28,338 nucleotides of DNA. Source: CAYLUN01 sp964386865. Lineage in GTDB: Bacteria; Verrucomicrobiota; Kiritimatiellia; RFP12; UBA1067. The stretch lies in NCBI GenBank assembly GCA_964386865.1, contig CAYLUN010000073.1:1-28338 (forward strand), written 5' to 3'. Each line of letters begins with the position of its first letter. The stretch's first letter is position 1. This document shows positions 1 to 8,899 of this stretch, in pieces. The translations under genes and the position numbers were made by a program. The notes beneath the pieces were generated by a model. The model was not told the origin of the DNA, searched no databases, and worked only from the letters and a program-made list of their open reading frames with translations.

Positions 1-703
1 TGCCGATGTAGCCCATGGGCGGAACCTCGATCTCCGAGGACGCGTTGCCGCCGAGAACGGGCCGATCCTGAACCAGCGCCACGCGGCAGCCGTGGCGCGC
101 CGCCGCGAGCGCCGCGCCAATCCCGGCCGGGCCGCCGCCCACGACCACGACGTCGAACGCGCCGAGGGGCTTGACCTCGGCTGAAACGCCGCCATACCTC
201 AGGCGCTGGCGCGCCAGCTCGGCTGCGTCGTCGGAGGGCTTGAAGCCGCCCGCGGCCAAGACCACCGCGTCGCAGCGCCCCCACCAGCCGGTCACGTCGC
301 GCAGCCGCACCTCGGCCGTTCCCGCGGGCAGGTCGAACGCGCCGCCGTCCACCCACTGCCACGCGTTCGTAGCCGCCTGCCCGAACACGGCGCTCGCCTC
401 ACGCCCCCCCACGCTCACGCGGAACCGCCCCGGCGCGTGCCCGGGCAGCCAGTCGCGGCAGCGCACCCACAGCCGGTACGCGCCCGCCTCCGGCACCGCC
501 GCCGACGTCACGGCGTCTGCCACGGGCTTGCCGACGCCCGTGGCCAACAGCACCGGCGACCCCATGACGTCCACATGCTGCGAGTCGTTCGACCAGCCGC
601 CCGCATCGCGGAAACCCTCGGCCTCCAGCCACAGCACCCGCTGCGCGTGCGCCCCGCTCGCCAGCAGGCACAGGGCAATGATGTTTACTGACAGTCTGCT
701 CAT
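1..703 (-). CDS. Secreted FAD-dependent oxidoreductase, 3' end outside window
   Basis: The gene starts at the ATG at 703-701 and runs open off the left edge, giving 234 visible residues. Residues 1-20 are a Sec signal peptide (MSRLSVNIIALCLLASGAHA). Residues 21-150 look like a beta-sandwich of the golvesin/carbohydrate-binding type (WLEAEGF near the start, YRLWVRCRDW in the middle). From about 183 a Rossmann FAD-binding motif begins (FDVVVVGGGPAGIGAALAAA), followed by VLGGNASSEIEVPPMG, which is typical of the PF12831 FAD-dependent oxidoreductase family. The rest of the enzyme, including its substrate site, is missing here. A GAGG ribosome-binding site lies 9 nt before the ATG and a promoter lies at 731-759. 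The substrate is unknown; oxidation of a sugar or other glycan-derived compound is a guess from the neighbourhood. The family call is fairly firm, the specificity is not. Confidence 0.85.
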   Translation of the reverse strand, partial: MSRLSVNIIALCLLASGAHAQRVLWLEAEGFRDAGGWSNDSQHVDVMGSPVLLATGVGKPVADAVTSAAVPEAGAYRLWVRCRDWLPGHAPGRFRVSVGGREASAVFGQAATNAWQWVDGGAFDLPAGTAEVRLRDVTGWWGRCDAVVLAAGGFKPSDDAAELARQRLRYGGVSAEVKPLGAFDVVVVGGGPAGIGAALAAARHGCRVALVQDRPVLGGNASSEIEVPPMGYIG

Positions 704-730
704 GGCGTCGATCCTCAGAATATACAGCGC

Positions 731-759
731 ATTGTACCGCCTTTTGCCGCCCTCATCAA
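731..759 (-). promoter_or_regulatory. Sigma70-type promoter of the oxidoreductase gene
   Basis: On the minus strand, TTGATG (rc of 754-759) is followed after exactly 17 bp by TACAAT (rc of 731-736). These match the -35 and -10 consensus at 4/6 and 5/6 positions. Transcription would start near 724, about 20 nt before the ATG at 703, with the GAGG ribosome-binding site inside that leader. The site lies in the 74-bp gap after the DUF3592 gene, so the oxidoreductase can be transcribed independently of it. The call is by eye only. Confidence 0.6.
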
Positions 760-777
760 CCGGCCTGTTCACACCGT

Positions 778-2499
778 TTAGACGCGCAGATCATCCAGCG
801 AGAACGCGGGCTTGCTCGCAGCCCGCAGCAGCTCGGCAATGTTCTCGGCGTCGCGCCACATCGTCAGGCCGGAACCCACCGAGACCGGGGCGCCCCCGTC
901 CACCGTCAACACCACGCGGTAGTACAGCGCGTTGCCGCTCTGGCCCGCGCGCTCGCTGCGCGCGTCGAGAATCTGGCTGAACGGCAGCGTCCGCTCGCGC
1001 CTCGCGAAGCGCAGCGCGCGCCACCAGGTCACGTACACCTGCCGCGCCCGGTCGACAACGACCCCGCGCGTAACGAAGAGCGTTTGAAACAGGGACGCGA
1101 TGAGGATCACGTCGAATGCCGTGAAGCCTACCCGTATGACGACGGGCGCCTTCGCCACCGTCCAGAGCGCCGCGCAGATCGCCGTCCAAACCGCGACTAT
1201 CGCGGCCGTGGCAACCGCCGCCGAGCGAGGGCGACCCGCGGGGAAGACCAGCTCGAACCCGCCGTCCGCGCGCGTCTCCAGGCTGAGCCGTTCGCGCGCA
1301 ATCACCGTTCGCACCGGCTCATGGCCGGAGACCTGCACCTGCTCATGCGACATCTCCGGCGTCCGCCCGCTCTGCGCCGTGTGGCGCACCGGCACATCGA
1401 ACACCGCCTTGTAGTCGATCCCCGGCGCCGCAGCCGTGGCCTTGAGCTGCCAGTAGTAGCCGTTGCTGCCGCCCGCAACGGTCGTGGCCGGCTTCTCGTA
1501 CGGCACGGCGAAGCGCACGGGCAGCATCGTCTCGTCTCCGTACGAGAGGCTCCCGCCGCTATGCCGCGAGTCCTCCCACAGCACGTCTCGGTGTGTGGTC
1601 CGCTGCTTGCCGCTCCCGGTGGTGTACTGGTGGACGCACTCGAGCTTGACCTCGAAACCGTCCTCGGTCTCGACCTTCGCGGGAATTCGGATGGTGCCGC
1701 TCACCGGCCCGCCAAGCACCCCCGGCAGCGGCGACATTTCGAAGACACTGACGCCGAACTTGCGGAAACGCCCGATCAGGTAGCCCGCGAGCAAGGCGGG
1801 GATCGCCCCCGTCAGCGCCATCAGCCAGAGCCACCAGGGCAGCGGCGCAGGCGACATCACGTGGCACGCCTGCCACAGGAACCACCCCGCGTAGCCGTTC
1901 CAGACGAGCGCCAGCGCGCCGGCGACCCGGTGCGACGACGCGCCGCGCATGCGGATCTGACCCTGCCCTGCCGAGGCCGTCTCCTTCGGCAGCGACGGCT
2001 GCAGCAGCGCAGCCAGGCCGGCCAGAACAACTCCCAACCCCGCCCCTCCGAAAGCCAGAACAAAGAGCTGATAGAAAAGCAGCATCTCCAGGCGCGGCGT
2101 GCGAATCAAAATCGCGTCTGAGGGGTTCTGGGGGTTGACCCAGCACACCGTCTCCGCCGCCTCGACACCATCTCTGGTGCGCCGCAGCTCGTCGTACGTC
2201 CGCTGATGGAACTTCCCTATGTTGTCGGAGCCTGAACCCAGCCAGACGCGGTCGCTCGTGTAGGAGGCTCCGCCGACCGTGTACTGATAGGTCGCCTGGA
2301 TCCGATAGGTGTACCCGCCCTTCGAGCCGCGGTTCCTCTCCAGCTCGCAGGACAAGATCTGCGCGGGCGTCTGCGTCCAGCGCTTCATCGCCTCCGCCTC
2401 GCGAAGCGTCCTCAGCGAGATCACCCCCATCACCGCGCCGACGGCGAGGAAGATCGACCCGAACACCATCAGAAAGACCGCACCGCCCTTGCTTGCCAT
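778..2499 (-). CDS. DUF3592-type multi-pass membrane protein
   Basis: This 573-residue protein is best started at the ATG at 2499, which has GAGG 6 nt upstream; an in-frame codon at 2529 would add ten residues with no signal. Hydrophobic segments are visible at about 6-28, 138-165, 193-212, 220-243 and 425-475 (probably two helices). Residues 30-135 carry the DUF3592 pattern: a TPAQI start, a YTYRIQATYQYTVGGASYTSDR strand pair and a CWVNPQNPSDAIL end. A second soluble beta-rich region (about 250-420) and a C-terminal beta domain (about 478-573) separate the later helices. DUF3592 proteins are inner-membrane proteins of unknown function. There are no catalytic motifs I recognise. It is not part of the glycan cluster by position, being separated by the plus-strand gene. 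Confidence 0.8.
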   Translation of the reverse strand: MASKGGAVFLMVFGSIFLAVGAVMGVISLRTLREAEAMKRWTQTPAQILSCELERNRGSKGGYTYRIQATYQYTVGGASYTSDRVWLGSGSDNIGKFHQRTYDELRRTRDGVEAAETVCWVNPQNPSDAILIRTPRLEMLLFYQLFVLAFGGAGLGVVLAGLAALLQPSLPKETASAGQGQIRMRGASSHRVAGALALVWNGYAGWFLWQACHVMSPAPLPWWLWLMALTGAIPALLAGYLIGRFRKFGVSVFEMSPLPGVLGGPVSGTIRIPAKVETEDGFEVKLECVHQYTTGSGKQRTTHRDVLWEDSRHSGGSLSYGDETMLPVRFAVPYEKPATTVAGGSNGYYWQLKATAAAPGIDYKAVFDVPVRHTAQSGRTPEMSHEQVQVSGHEPVRTVIARERLSLETRADGGFELVFPAGRPRSAAVATAAIVAVWTAICAALWTVAKAPVVIRVGFTAFDVILIASLFQTLFVTRGVVVDRARQVYVTWWRALRFARRERTLPFSQILDARSERAGQSGNALYYRVVLTVDGGAPVSVGSGLTMWRDAENIAELLRAASKPAFSLDDLRV

Positions 2500-2579
2500 G
2501 TGAGACCTCTTCGCTTCTATTGAACACAAACGGGGGCAGGACGCCTGAAGCGAATCTCCGCCCCCTGCAGCGTGGTCTC

Positions 2580-2608
2580 ATTGTCCTGCGTCTCTCCCTC
2601 TTGCGCAA
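2580..2608 (-). promoter_or_regulatory. Possible promoter of the DUF3592 gene
   Basis: On the minus strand, TTGCGC (rc of 2603-2608) and GACAAT (rc of 2580-2585) are separated by 17 bp. Their matches to the -35 and -10 consensus are 3/6 and 4/6. It lies in the 230-bp divergent intergenic region and would give a leader of about 75 nt. No comparably good pair was found for the plus-strand gene starting at 2730. Confidence 0.3.
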
Positions 2609-2729
2609 CCGTTTTCTGCGCCGAATCTTCCTCTACACGCAGGCCCGAGTATCTGCTATCGTTTCACGCATGACGCTCTCCCCGGCGCAGCCAGGCCAGG
2701 CCTTCGACGTCTCAGAAAAGGAACCGACG

Positions 2730-4571
2730 ATGCGCGCATGTTCATGGATCATTCTCGCCTCGCTTTGTAGCGGAGCCGCCCTCGGCGCAGCTGCGCCTGC
2801 CGCCGGAAGCGCAGCCCTCGTGGCTGAAGGCTGGAAACACCGCGTGTGGTCGATCTACCCGGTCGAGAAGCTCAAGGCGGACGAAGACCTGCCGGCCACG
2901 CCGCGCGCTGAGCGCGCCGCGCTGACGGCCGCACAGGGCGAGCGGGAGTCGTTCGTCCTCGCGCTCCGCAGCGAGGTTCCCCTGCGCCAGCTGGACATCC
3001 ACACCGGCCCCTTTCGGGCCGCCGACGGCGTCACCACCACGGCGCTCGGCATCGCCGTCGCCCGGATGGGTTACGTCCACGTGGACGAGCCGAGCGGCAC
3101 GCGCATCAAGTCGCCCCTGCCGTACCCCACGGGCGCGGGGGACTTTCCCGACCCGCTGCTCCCAGGCGACTGCGACGCGCGCCCCGGCCGCAACGCGCAG
3201 TTCTTCGTCACGGTCAGCGTGCCGCGGGGGACGAAGCCCGGCCGCTACGACACCGCCTTGTCGCTGCGGTACCGTCGCGAAGGCTGGATGCCGAAAGACC
3301 GGCCGACCGAAACCTCCGTCCCGCTCTCCGTCACCGTGCGTTCGTTCGCTCTGCCGGCGATCTCGCCCCTGCTCAACACCAGCGTCGCCTCGACGCACGC
3401 GCTGCCGCTGTGGCTCAACCGGCCCGACGTGCTGACCGGCTTGCGCCGCACATTTGTCGCGTGCGGCCAAACGCCCGACCCGCTGCCCCAGCCCGCGGTC
3501 CGCCGAGAAAAGGACGGCTCGCTGACCATTGACTCGTCCGCGTGGGAACAGGCCGCCGCCGACCTGCTCGACAGCGGCTGCGCTTCACACCTCTTCCTGC
3601 CGGTCTGGAGCGGACAGCCGTCCGCCCCCCTGCAGGGCGTCTACTTCCTCTGGCACTACCCCGCCGTCACCCAGCAGCGCTGGTTCGGCGCCACCATCTG
3701 CAACGAGGACGGCTCGCTAACGACTGAATTTCAGATGCTCTTCGGCGCCTACCTCAAGCATATGCACGCGGTGCTCACGCGGCGCGGTTGGCTCGGCCGG
3801 ATCTACATCACGACCATGGACGAGCCCTACACCTACCATTTGCAGGACGACTCGCGCGCGCAGGATACGCCCGAGAACAACTACCGCGTCATCGGCCACT
3901 ACGTCCGCTTCGTCCGCGCCGCCGCGCCCGGGCTCCTCACCTTCGCCACCGCCGACCCGGCGCCGGGCCTGAACGGCCTCATCGACCTCTGGTGCCTGCG
4001 CAACCTGAAGAACGCCGCCGCCGCGCGCGAGCGCGCCGAGAAGCACGGCGAGCGCGTCACGTTCTGCGACAACTACCGAACCTTCATCGACTACCCGGCC
4101 GCCAGCGCGCGCAGCCTCGGCTGGCTGGCGTGGAAGCTCGGCGCCTCCGGCTGGCTGACGTTCGAGACGCTCGGCGACATCACCACCGCCTGGGAGGGCC
4201 CCTGCTTCGTCTATCCGCACTTCAGCGGCGGCACGGTCTGGGGCATGGGGCAGATGTTCTACGCCGACCCCCGCGGCTCGGGCCACCTCGCCCCGAGCCT
4301 GCGCTGGGAGCTGATGCGCGAAGGCTGCGACGACTACGCCTACCTCTGGCTCCTGCGAGACCTCCTAGCACGCCTGCCGGCCGAACAGCGGGCAGGCGCG
4401 GCCGCTCAGGAGGCGCAGTCGTTGCTGGCCTCAGCCGCCGCAACCGTTGTCGGCGGCTCAGGCGACGCCGAGACCGAATCAGGCGACGCCGCGCCGAACG
4501 CGGCGAGCAATCTCGTCCCGCACACGCTGCGTCAGCGGCTCGGCGACCTCATCGAGCAGCTTGCGCGTTAG
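2730..4571 (+). CDS. Secreted DUF4091 / GH123-like glycoside hydrolase
   Basis: The protein has 613 residues when started at the ATG at 2730, which has AGGA 7 nt upstream and begins a clean signal peptide (MRACSWIILASLCSGAALGA). The frame stays open upstream to 2493, but that extension is not protein-like and lacks a ribosome-binding site. Residues 35-200 are beta-rich, with a GERESFVLAL motif usual before the GH123/DUF4091 catalytic barrel. The barrel contains TTMDEPY, whose D364-E365 pair corresponds to the Asp-Glu catalytic pair of GH123 enzymes. The C-terminal part has the DUF4091 signatures GGTVWGMGQMFY and ELMREGCDDYAYLWLL. Characterised GH123 members are beta-N-acetylgalactosaminidases using substrate-assisted catalysis; the sugar cut here is not known. 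It is transcribed alone, convergent with the minus-strand cluster. Confidence 0.85.
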   Translation: MRACSWIILASLCSGAALGAAAPAAGSAALVAEGWKHRVWSIYPVEKLKADEDLPATPRAERAALTAAQGERESFVLALRSEVPLRQLDIHTGPFRAADGVTTTALGIAVARMGYVHVDEPSGTRIKSPLPYPTGAGDFPDPLLPGDCDARPGRNAQFFVTVSVPRGTKPGRYDTALSLRYRREGWMPKDRPTETSVPLSVTVRSFALPAISPLLNTSVASTHALPLWLNRPDVLTGLRRTFVACGQTPDPLPQPAVRREKDGSLTIDSSAWEQAAADLLDSGCASHLFLPVWSGQPSAPLQGVYFLWHYPAVTQQRWFGATICNEDGSLTTEFQMLFGAYLKHMHAVLTRRGWLGRIYITTMDEPYTYHLQDDSRAQDTPENNYRVIGHYVRFVRAAAPGLLTFATADPAPGLNGLIDLWCLRNLKNAAAARERAEKHGERVTFCDNYRTFIDYPAASARSLGWLAWKLGASGWLTFETLGDITTAWEGPCFVYPHFSGGTVWGMGQMFYADPRGSGHLAPSLRWELMREGCDDYAYLWLLRDLLARLPAEQRAGAAAQEAQSLLASAAATVVGGSGDAETESGDAAPNAASNLVPHTLRQRLGDLIEQLAR

Positions 4572-4610
4572 CTCCTTCTGCGCGCCACGTCCCGAGCCCA
4601 ACAACCCCCG

Positions 4611-7601
4611 CTACGGGCGCAGCAGCCGCACGCGCGACAACTGCAGGCGGCGCACGCCCGGCTCGCCGAAGCTAGCCTCGCCCAGGCGCGTGACCGCGAT
4701 GCGCACGTAGCGCGCCGACGGGTAGCCGATCACGGTGTAGAGGTCGACGGTCAGCCCGTCTTCGTCCGGCACCGGGCAGTCGGCGCAGGTCGCGACCGTC
4801 TCGTACGCGCCGGGCTGCTTGGCGAGCTGCACCGTGAAGTCGCGCGGGAAGCCGAAGCCCGGCTTCTTGCTCGCCGTGCTGCCGCCGCCCGGCAGCAGGA
4901 TGACCTTGGCGAGCGCCGTCTCCGCGCCGAGGTCGAATTCGAGCCATTCGGCCACCTGCTCCGCCGACCGCGGCGCCGAACTGTAGCCCTTCCGCTCGGC
5001 GTCGCCCGCCGGCGCGAACAGGTTCGCCACCCCCCAGCCGCCCGCCTCATGCGAGCTAAAGGCCTTGGCAACGGGCGTCAGCGCCTTTTCAGACGCGGCC
5101 TGCGTGTCCGCGGGGTCGTCCCATGCGCTTGCCGGCAGGCCCCGCACCTCGATCACACACTCGCCCGTCAGCTGTCCAAGAAGGCACGCCGGCTCCTTAC
5201 CGTTGAGCGTCACCACACCGCCTTCCGGCAGCCACACGCTGGCCGAGGCTCCCTTCGGAACGTTGAACGACAGCTGGAACAGGTCGTTCGTCAACACCCA
5301 AGAAGCCGCGATCGGCCCCTGCGGCGTCGGCACCACGCCCTTCGCCCAGCGCACCTCGCGCGTCGGCTGCGGCCGCACGCTGAACGTCGCGTACCCGGGG
5401 CTCGTCGGCTCCACGCCCAGCAAATAGGCCGAGAAATGCCCCGCGATCGCGGTGTCGGGGTGCGACTCGTCACCCCAGCCCTTGGTCATCATCCCCATGC
5501 ACTCGGTCGTGGTCCACGCGCCCTTCCAGCCCGGGTCGAGCAGCTTCAGCCAGTTGTGGTCGAAGAGCGTCTTCAGGCCCGTCTGAGCGAAGCCGTACTC
5601 GAACTTGCCGCGGCTCGCCAGGCTCTGAAATTTGCCGTGGCCGATCTTCTTGAACTGCGGGGCGATGCGCTGGGCCTGCTTTCCTGTGACAAGCCCCATC
5701 GACAGCGCCAGCGCGTTGGCCTCGGGCCCGAACTTCGGCGTTTCCAGCGCCTCTCTGAAGCAGCCCTTTTCCTCGTCCCAGAGCTGAGCGAAGACCGCCG
5801 TCTTGATCGCGTCCGCACGCTTCTGCGCGACGGAGGCCTCGGCACTCAAATCCAGATGACGCGCAATCCGCGCGGCGTCGCTGAACGCGCCCCACAGCAA
5901 GATGTTCATGTAGGTCCGCACACGCACGTCGCCGGGGTTCAGGTTGCCCGCGTGCTTGGAGGTCTCAGGGCGCTGCACGAACAGGCCGTTCGCACCGATG
6001 TGTGATTCTAGGTAGCCGAGCAGCCGCGTGATCGCGGGCCAGAGTTCCCGCAGCGTCGCGGTGTCTCCCGTGTAGAGCAGGTGCTCCCACGCCACCGGTA
6101 CCAGCCACGCCGCGAACTCGTCCGACGGGAACGGCCCGTAGTCGCCGCTCGGCGGCGGCACGCTGCGCTCCGGATAGGGCGACGCGTGGACATAGCCCTC
6201 CGGCGTCTGGTTGAACGCCAGCATCTTGAGCGAGTCGCGCAGGTAGGTCGGCTTCGAGAACGCGTAGTAGGCGCTGCGCTGCGCGAAGTAGAGGTCGCCC
6301 GACCACACCAGCCGGTCGCGCTTCGCACCGTCCGCCACAAACGACAGCGTGCGCGCAAACTGCCACTTCGATAAGTCGCCGGAGAAGTCATCTGCAAAGA
6401 GTGTCCTACCCTTGCCGTCCGCCACGCGGATGCCGTCGAACAGCGGCCACTTCTCCTTGGGCGTGTAGAAGCCCACGCGCCCCGTCGCAAACGTCTCGTC
6501 GCGCGTCTCGTCGATCACCACGCCGTCCAAGGACGTCGTGATCGCCGAGCCGTGCACGGCGACCTTCAGCCCGTAGCGCACGCCGTCCGTCAGCGGTGCG
6601 GCCAGCCGCCTGTCGCTCAGCACACGCTCCTGGCCGTCTTTGCGGCAGACGAGGCGGAACGCGCCGTCGATTCCGATCTGGACGAGATACGCATTCTTCG
6701 CGTCCTTCGCGCGGAAGGCCAAGCCAGCGGCTGAGACATGGTGCGGGTTCGCCCGCACCTCAAAGGTTGTCTCGATCGTCATGTCGCCCCATTCTGCGAT
6801 CGATTTGCTCAGCCCGATATCGTCCCCCTGCTCCAGCTTGCGCGGCAGCAGCCAGCCATCAACGGTCTTCCACGCGTCATGGTTGGGAAACGACGCGATC
6901 TGCAGAGTCCACGCGCTGATGGCCCACAGCTTGTTCAGCCGCTCGTCGCCGCACAGAAAAGAGCCGTCGTAGGACGAGCGGTCGTACACGCCGCTGTTCA
7001 CCATCGCCACCGCATCGATGTCCACCGATGTTCCCGGCGTGTCGAGCTGCACCCGCACGTACCGCGTCTGCCCCTGAATCAGAGGCGCAATGTACCGTCC
7101 GACGCGCGGGATCGTGTAGGTCTCGTGGCGGTTGACATTGGCCGGCAAAACCGGCAGGTCGAAATCCTTGCCCAGATACCTGGCGCTGGTCTCGCGGGTA
7201 AAGCAGCCGGTCTCGGAAAGCCCGTCCGGATGACACGCATAGGATAGCCGCACCACGGGCTGCCCGCTCTTGCCGGCGACCGTAAAGACGGCATATCCGC
7301 CCACGCTCCCTTTTCCCATGTCCAGCACGGCCACCGGCTTTGCGCCGCCAGCCTCATACGTCAGCCGGCAGCTCCGTCCGTCTTCGGTGATCAGGGCGTC
7401 CGCACTCTCCACCTTGCCCTCCGTGCGCACCACCGAAACCGGCTCAACCCAGTCGGACTTGGGGGTCAGCAGATACGGCGAGGCCTCTTTCAACCAGGCG
7501 TCGCTTGCACGCGTGTCCAACAGTCTGCAAGCCGTCACACAGCACAGCCCGGCAGCCACGCCAATTTGAGCCGCCCAAATCTTCACATTTCCAAGACGCA
7601 T
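4611..7601 (-). CDS. GH78-type alpha-L-rhamnosidase lipoprotein with inserted lectin-like domain and C-terminal F5/8 domain
   Basis: The start at 7601 (AAGGA 7 nt upstream) gives 996 residues and a lipoprotein signal with lipobox VTAC at C25; an upstream in-frame ATG at 7661 would overlap the preceding gene. Residues about 50-205 form an N-terminal beta-sandwich. The (alpha/alpha)6 catalytic domain begins near 213 (GSFLCGDERLNKLWAISAWTLQIA) and continues with DGAKRDRLVWSGD at 424-436, a hallmark of GH78 enzymes. It ends with the SHPDTAIAGHFSAYLLGVEP region and a PGYATFSVRP beta domain. Between helix LQIA and DGAKRD, where GH78 proteins are normally contiguous, lie about 180 extra residues (about 238-418). 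These resemble a concanavalin-like or DUF1080-like lectin fold. Residues about 850-996 look like an F5/8 type C (CBM32-like) domain. The likely role is release of terminal alpha-L-rhamnose at the cell surface. It is the last gene of the cluster, 40 nt after its neighbour. Confidence 0.85.
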   Translation of the reverse strand: MRLGNVKIWAAQIGVAAGLCCVTACRLLDTRASDAWLKEASPYLLTPKSDWVEPVSVVRTEGKVESADALITEDGRSCRLTYEAGGAKPVAVLDMGKGSVGGYAVFTVAGKSGQPVVRLSYACHPDGLSETGCFTRETSARYLGKDFDLPVLPANVNRHETYTIPRVGRYIAPLIQGQTRYVRVQLDTPGTSVDIDAVAMVNSGVYDRSSYDGSFLCGDERLNKLWAISAWTLQIASFPNHDAWKTVDGWLLPRKLEQGDDIGLSKSIAEWGDMTIETTFEVRANPHHVSAAGLAFRAKDAKNAYLVQIGIDGAFRLVCRKDGQERVLSDRRLAAPLTDGVRYGLKVAVHGSAITTSLDGVVIDETRDETFATGRVGFYTPKEKWPLFDGIRVADGKGRTLFADDFSGDLSKWQFARTLSFVADGAKRDRLVWSGDLYFAQRSAYYAFSKPTYLRDSLKMLAFNQTPEGYVHASPYPERSVPPPSGDYGPFPSDEFAAWLVPVAWEHLLYTGDTATLRELWPAITRLLGYLESHIGANGLFVQRPETSKHAGNLNPGDVRVRTYMNILLWGAFSDAARIARHLDLSAEASVAQKRADAIKTAVFAQLWDEEKGCFREALETPKFGPEANALALSMGLVTGKQAQRIAPQFKKIGHGKFQSLASRGKFEYGFAQTGLKTLFDHNWLKLLDPGWKGAWTTTECMGMMTKGWGDESHPDTAIAGHFSAYLLGVEPTSPGYATFSVRPQPTREVRWAKGVVPTPQGPIAASWVLTNDLFQLSFNVPKGASASVWLPEGGVVTLNGKEPACLLGQLTGECVIEVRGLPASAWDDPADTQAASEKALTPVAKAFSSHEAGGWGVANLFAPAGDAERKGYSSAPRSAEQVAEWLEFDLGAETALAKVILLPGGGSTASKKPGFGFPRDFTVQLAKQPGAYETVATCADCPVPDEDGLTVDLYTVIGYPSARYVRIAVTRLGEASFGEPGVRRLQLSRVRLLRP

Positions 7602-7641
7602 TGTTCGATCCTTTCTGAAATTCAACTCCGCGAAAATCCGC

Positions 7642-8865
7642 TTATCTGCCGCCATCCGCAAAGACCCGCTTCACGGCGTCGAGATAGCCGTACCCGTACA
7701 GCGTGCACGGCTGGAGGTAACTGGTCTCCGTCCACTCGTTCCAGCTGTTCACCGTGATCAGAGGAACGCGGCCAGGCTCCGCGTCTACGAAAGCCTTGGC
7801 CTCGCGCAGGGCCTTTTCGAAGTTCTCCGGCGTGTTGTTCTTGATGACGGCGCCGACCCGGTGCGGCGTGCGCGGGCTGCTGTCCCAGCCGACCGAAACG
7901 TGGGGGTAGTAGACCGCCTTGTAGTTGGCTTTCACGGCCGACCACTCCTTCAGCACGTCCTTCATCACGATGTTGTAGTCGCGGTTGACGTCCGCAAAAT
8001 GGCAGAACTGATAATGGGTCAGCGAATCAAAGCCCAGCTTCTCCACAACCTCTTTTTGCGTGCCGAGGTTGTCTCCCGCAATTCCCGAAAGGCTCTTGTC
8101 GCTGTGCTTGCGCATCGACAGCTGAAGCTCGAGCCCGGGATGCCCAGCCTTGCGTGTTTCCTCGCGGAACCAAGCCAGCGCCTCACGCGTCGCATCAACG
8201 CCGCCGAGCCCCTCAATGAGCTTGTTCAAGTCGTAGATCATGAAGACCGGCTTGCCCGCGATTTTGTAGTACGAAGGCTGCGAGAAGTACTTTTCAATCC
8301 AACGGCGGGCGATTTTCTCAAACTCCGAACGGTCCACGGACCCGCGCCAGATGGTCGCCTTGTTCTTGCGGGAGGCGGCGTCGTCCGCGTTGCGGCGGTC
8401 CCACATCAGATTCACATCGTGGTTCGCCCACATCAGATAGAACTTCACGCGTTCATTGTTGCGGGCCTTGAGGTAGCCGTCGTTCAGGCAGGCCTCCAGA
8501 TAGGGAAGCCCGTCGTACCAGTACCAGTCGTAGATGAAGACGTTGACCCCGTGGTCAGCCGCCGCCGCGATCTGCATCTCCATCACGTAGCGGTCCGCCT
8601 CGTTGACGTAGCCCCAGACCGGGTAGCGCGGCTGCTGGTGCCCTTCGAAATGGGGCTCGTTCTTCATCACGGTCTCCCACTCGCCAATGCCCATCGGCCA
8701 AAAGATCTTGGCCCGGTCATCGGGATGGTAGGACGGCCACACGAAGGCCGCTATATCGTAGGTCCGCTTCGGAGCGGCCGTTTCTTGCGCAAGCGCCACC
8801 ATGCCGCATGCCGCAAGGACGCCCGCCGCCACAACGCTTGTCCACTTCGCCTTTGACTTGCTCAT
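7642..8865 (-). CDS. WbsX/GH99-like secreted glycoside hydrolase
   Basis: This 407-residue protein starts at 8865 with GGAG 7 nt upstream. Its signal ends either at the lipobox LAAC (C20) or after ALA (26). The body is a TIM barrel of the PF14307 (WbsX) family, related to GH99. It shows AFVWPSYHPDD at the first strand, GHQQPRYPVWGY, AAAADHGVNVFIYDWYWY, LMWANHD, and near the end NSWNEWTETSYLQP. The Glu residues of the NEW-x-E motif are the likely catalytic or binding residues. PF14307 is often annotated as a glycosyltransferase from O-antigen clusters, but export and the surrounding degradative enzymes argue for hydrolysis. It is a clear paralogue of the protein encoded at 17382-18611. The substrate is not predictable from sequence. 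Confidence 0.82.
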   Translation of the reverse strand: MSKSKAKWTSVVAAGVLAACGMVALAQETAAPKRTYDIAAFVWPSYHPDDRAKIFWPMGIGEWETVMKNEPHFEGHQQPRYPVWGYVNEADRYVMEMQIAAAADHGVNVFIYDWYWYDGLPYLEACLNDGYLKARNNERVKFYLMWANHDVNLMWDRRNADDAASRKNKATIWRGSVDRSEFEKIARRWIEKYFSQPSYYKIAGKPVFMIYDLNKLIEGLGGVDATREALAWFREETRKAGHPGLELQLSMRKHSDKSLSGIAGDNLGTQKEVVEKLGFDSLTHYQFCHFADVNRDYNIVMKDVLKEWSAVKANYKAVYYPHVSVGWDSSPRTPHRVGAVIKNNTPENFEKALREAKAFVDAEPGRVPLITVNSWNEWTETSYLQPCTLYGYGYLDAVKRVFADGGR

Positions 8866-8899
8866 TTTGTTTCTCCCTCATGTTCTCTTCGCTGTCCGC

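Noticed and set aside
2493..2729. N-terminal extension of the DUF4091 gene
   Set aside because: There is no ribosome-binding site or protein-like sequence upstream; the signal peptide begins at the ATG at 2730, which has AGGA in place.
4563..4585. GCGCG/CGCGC stem at the convergent junction as a terminator
   Set aside because: A 5-bp stem with a 13-nt loop and no U-tract is not convincing; it also overlaps the end of the coding sequence.
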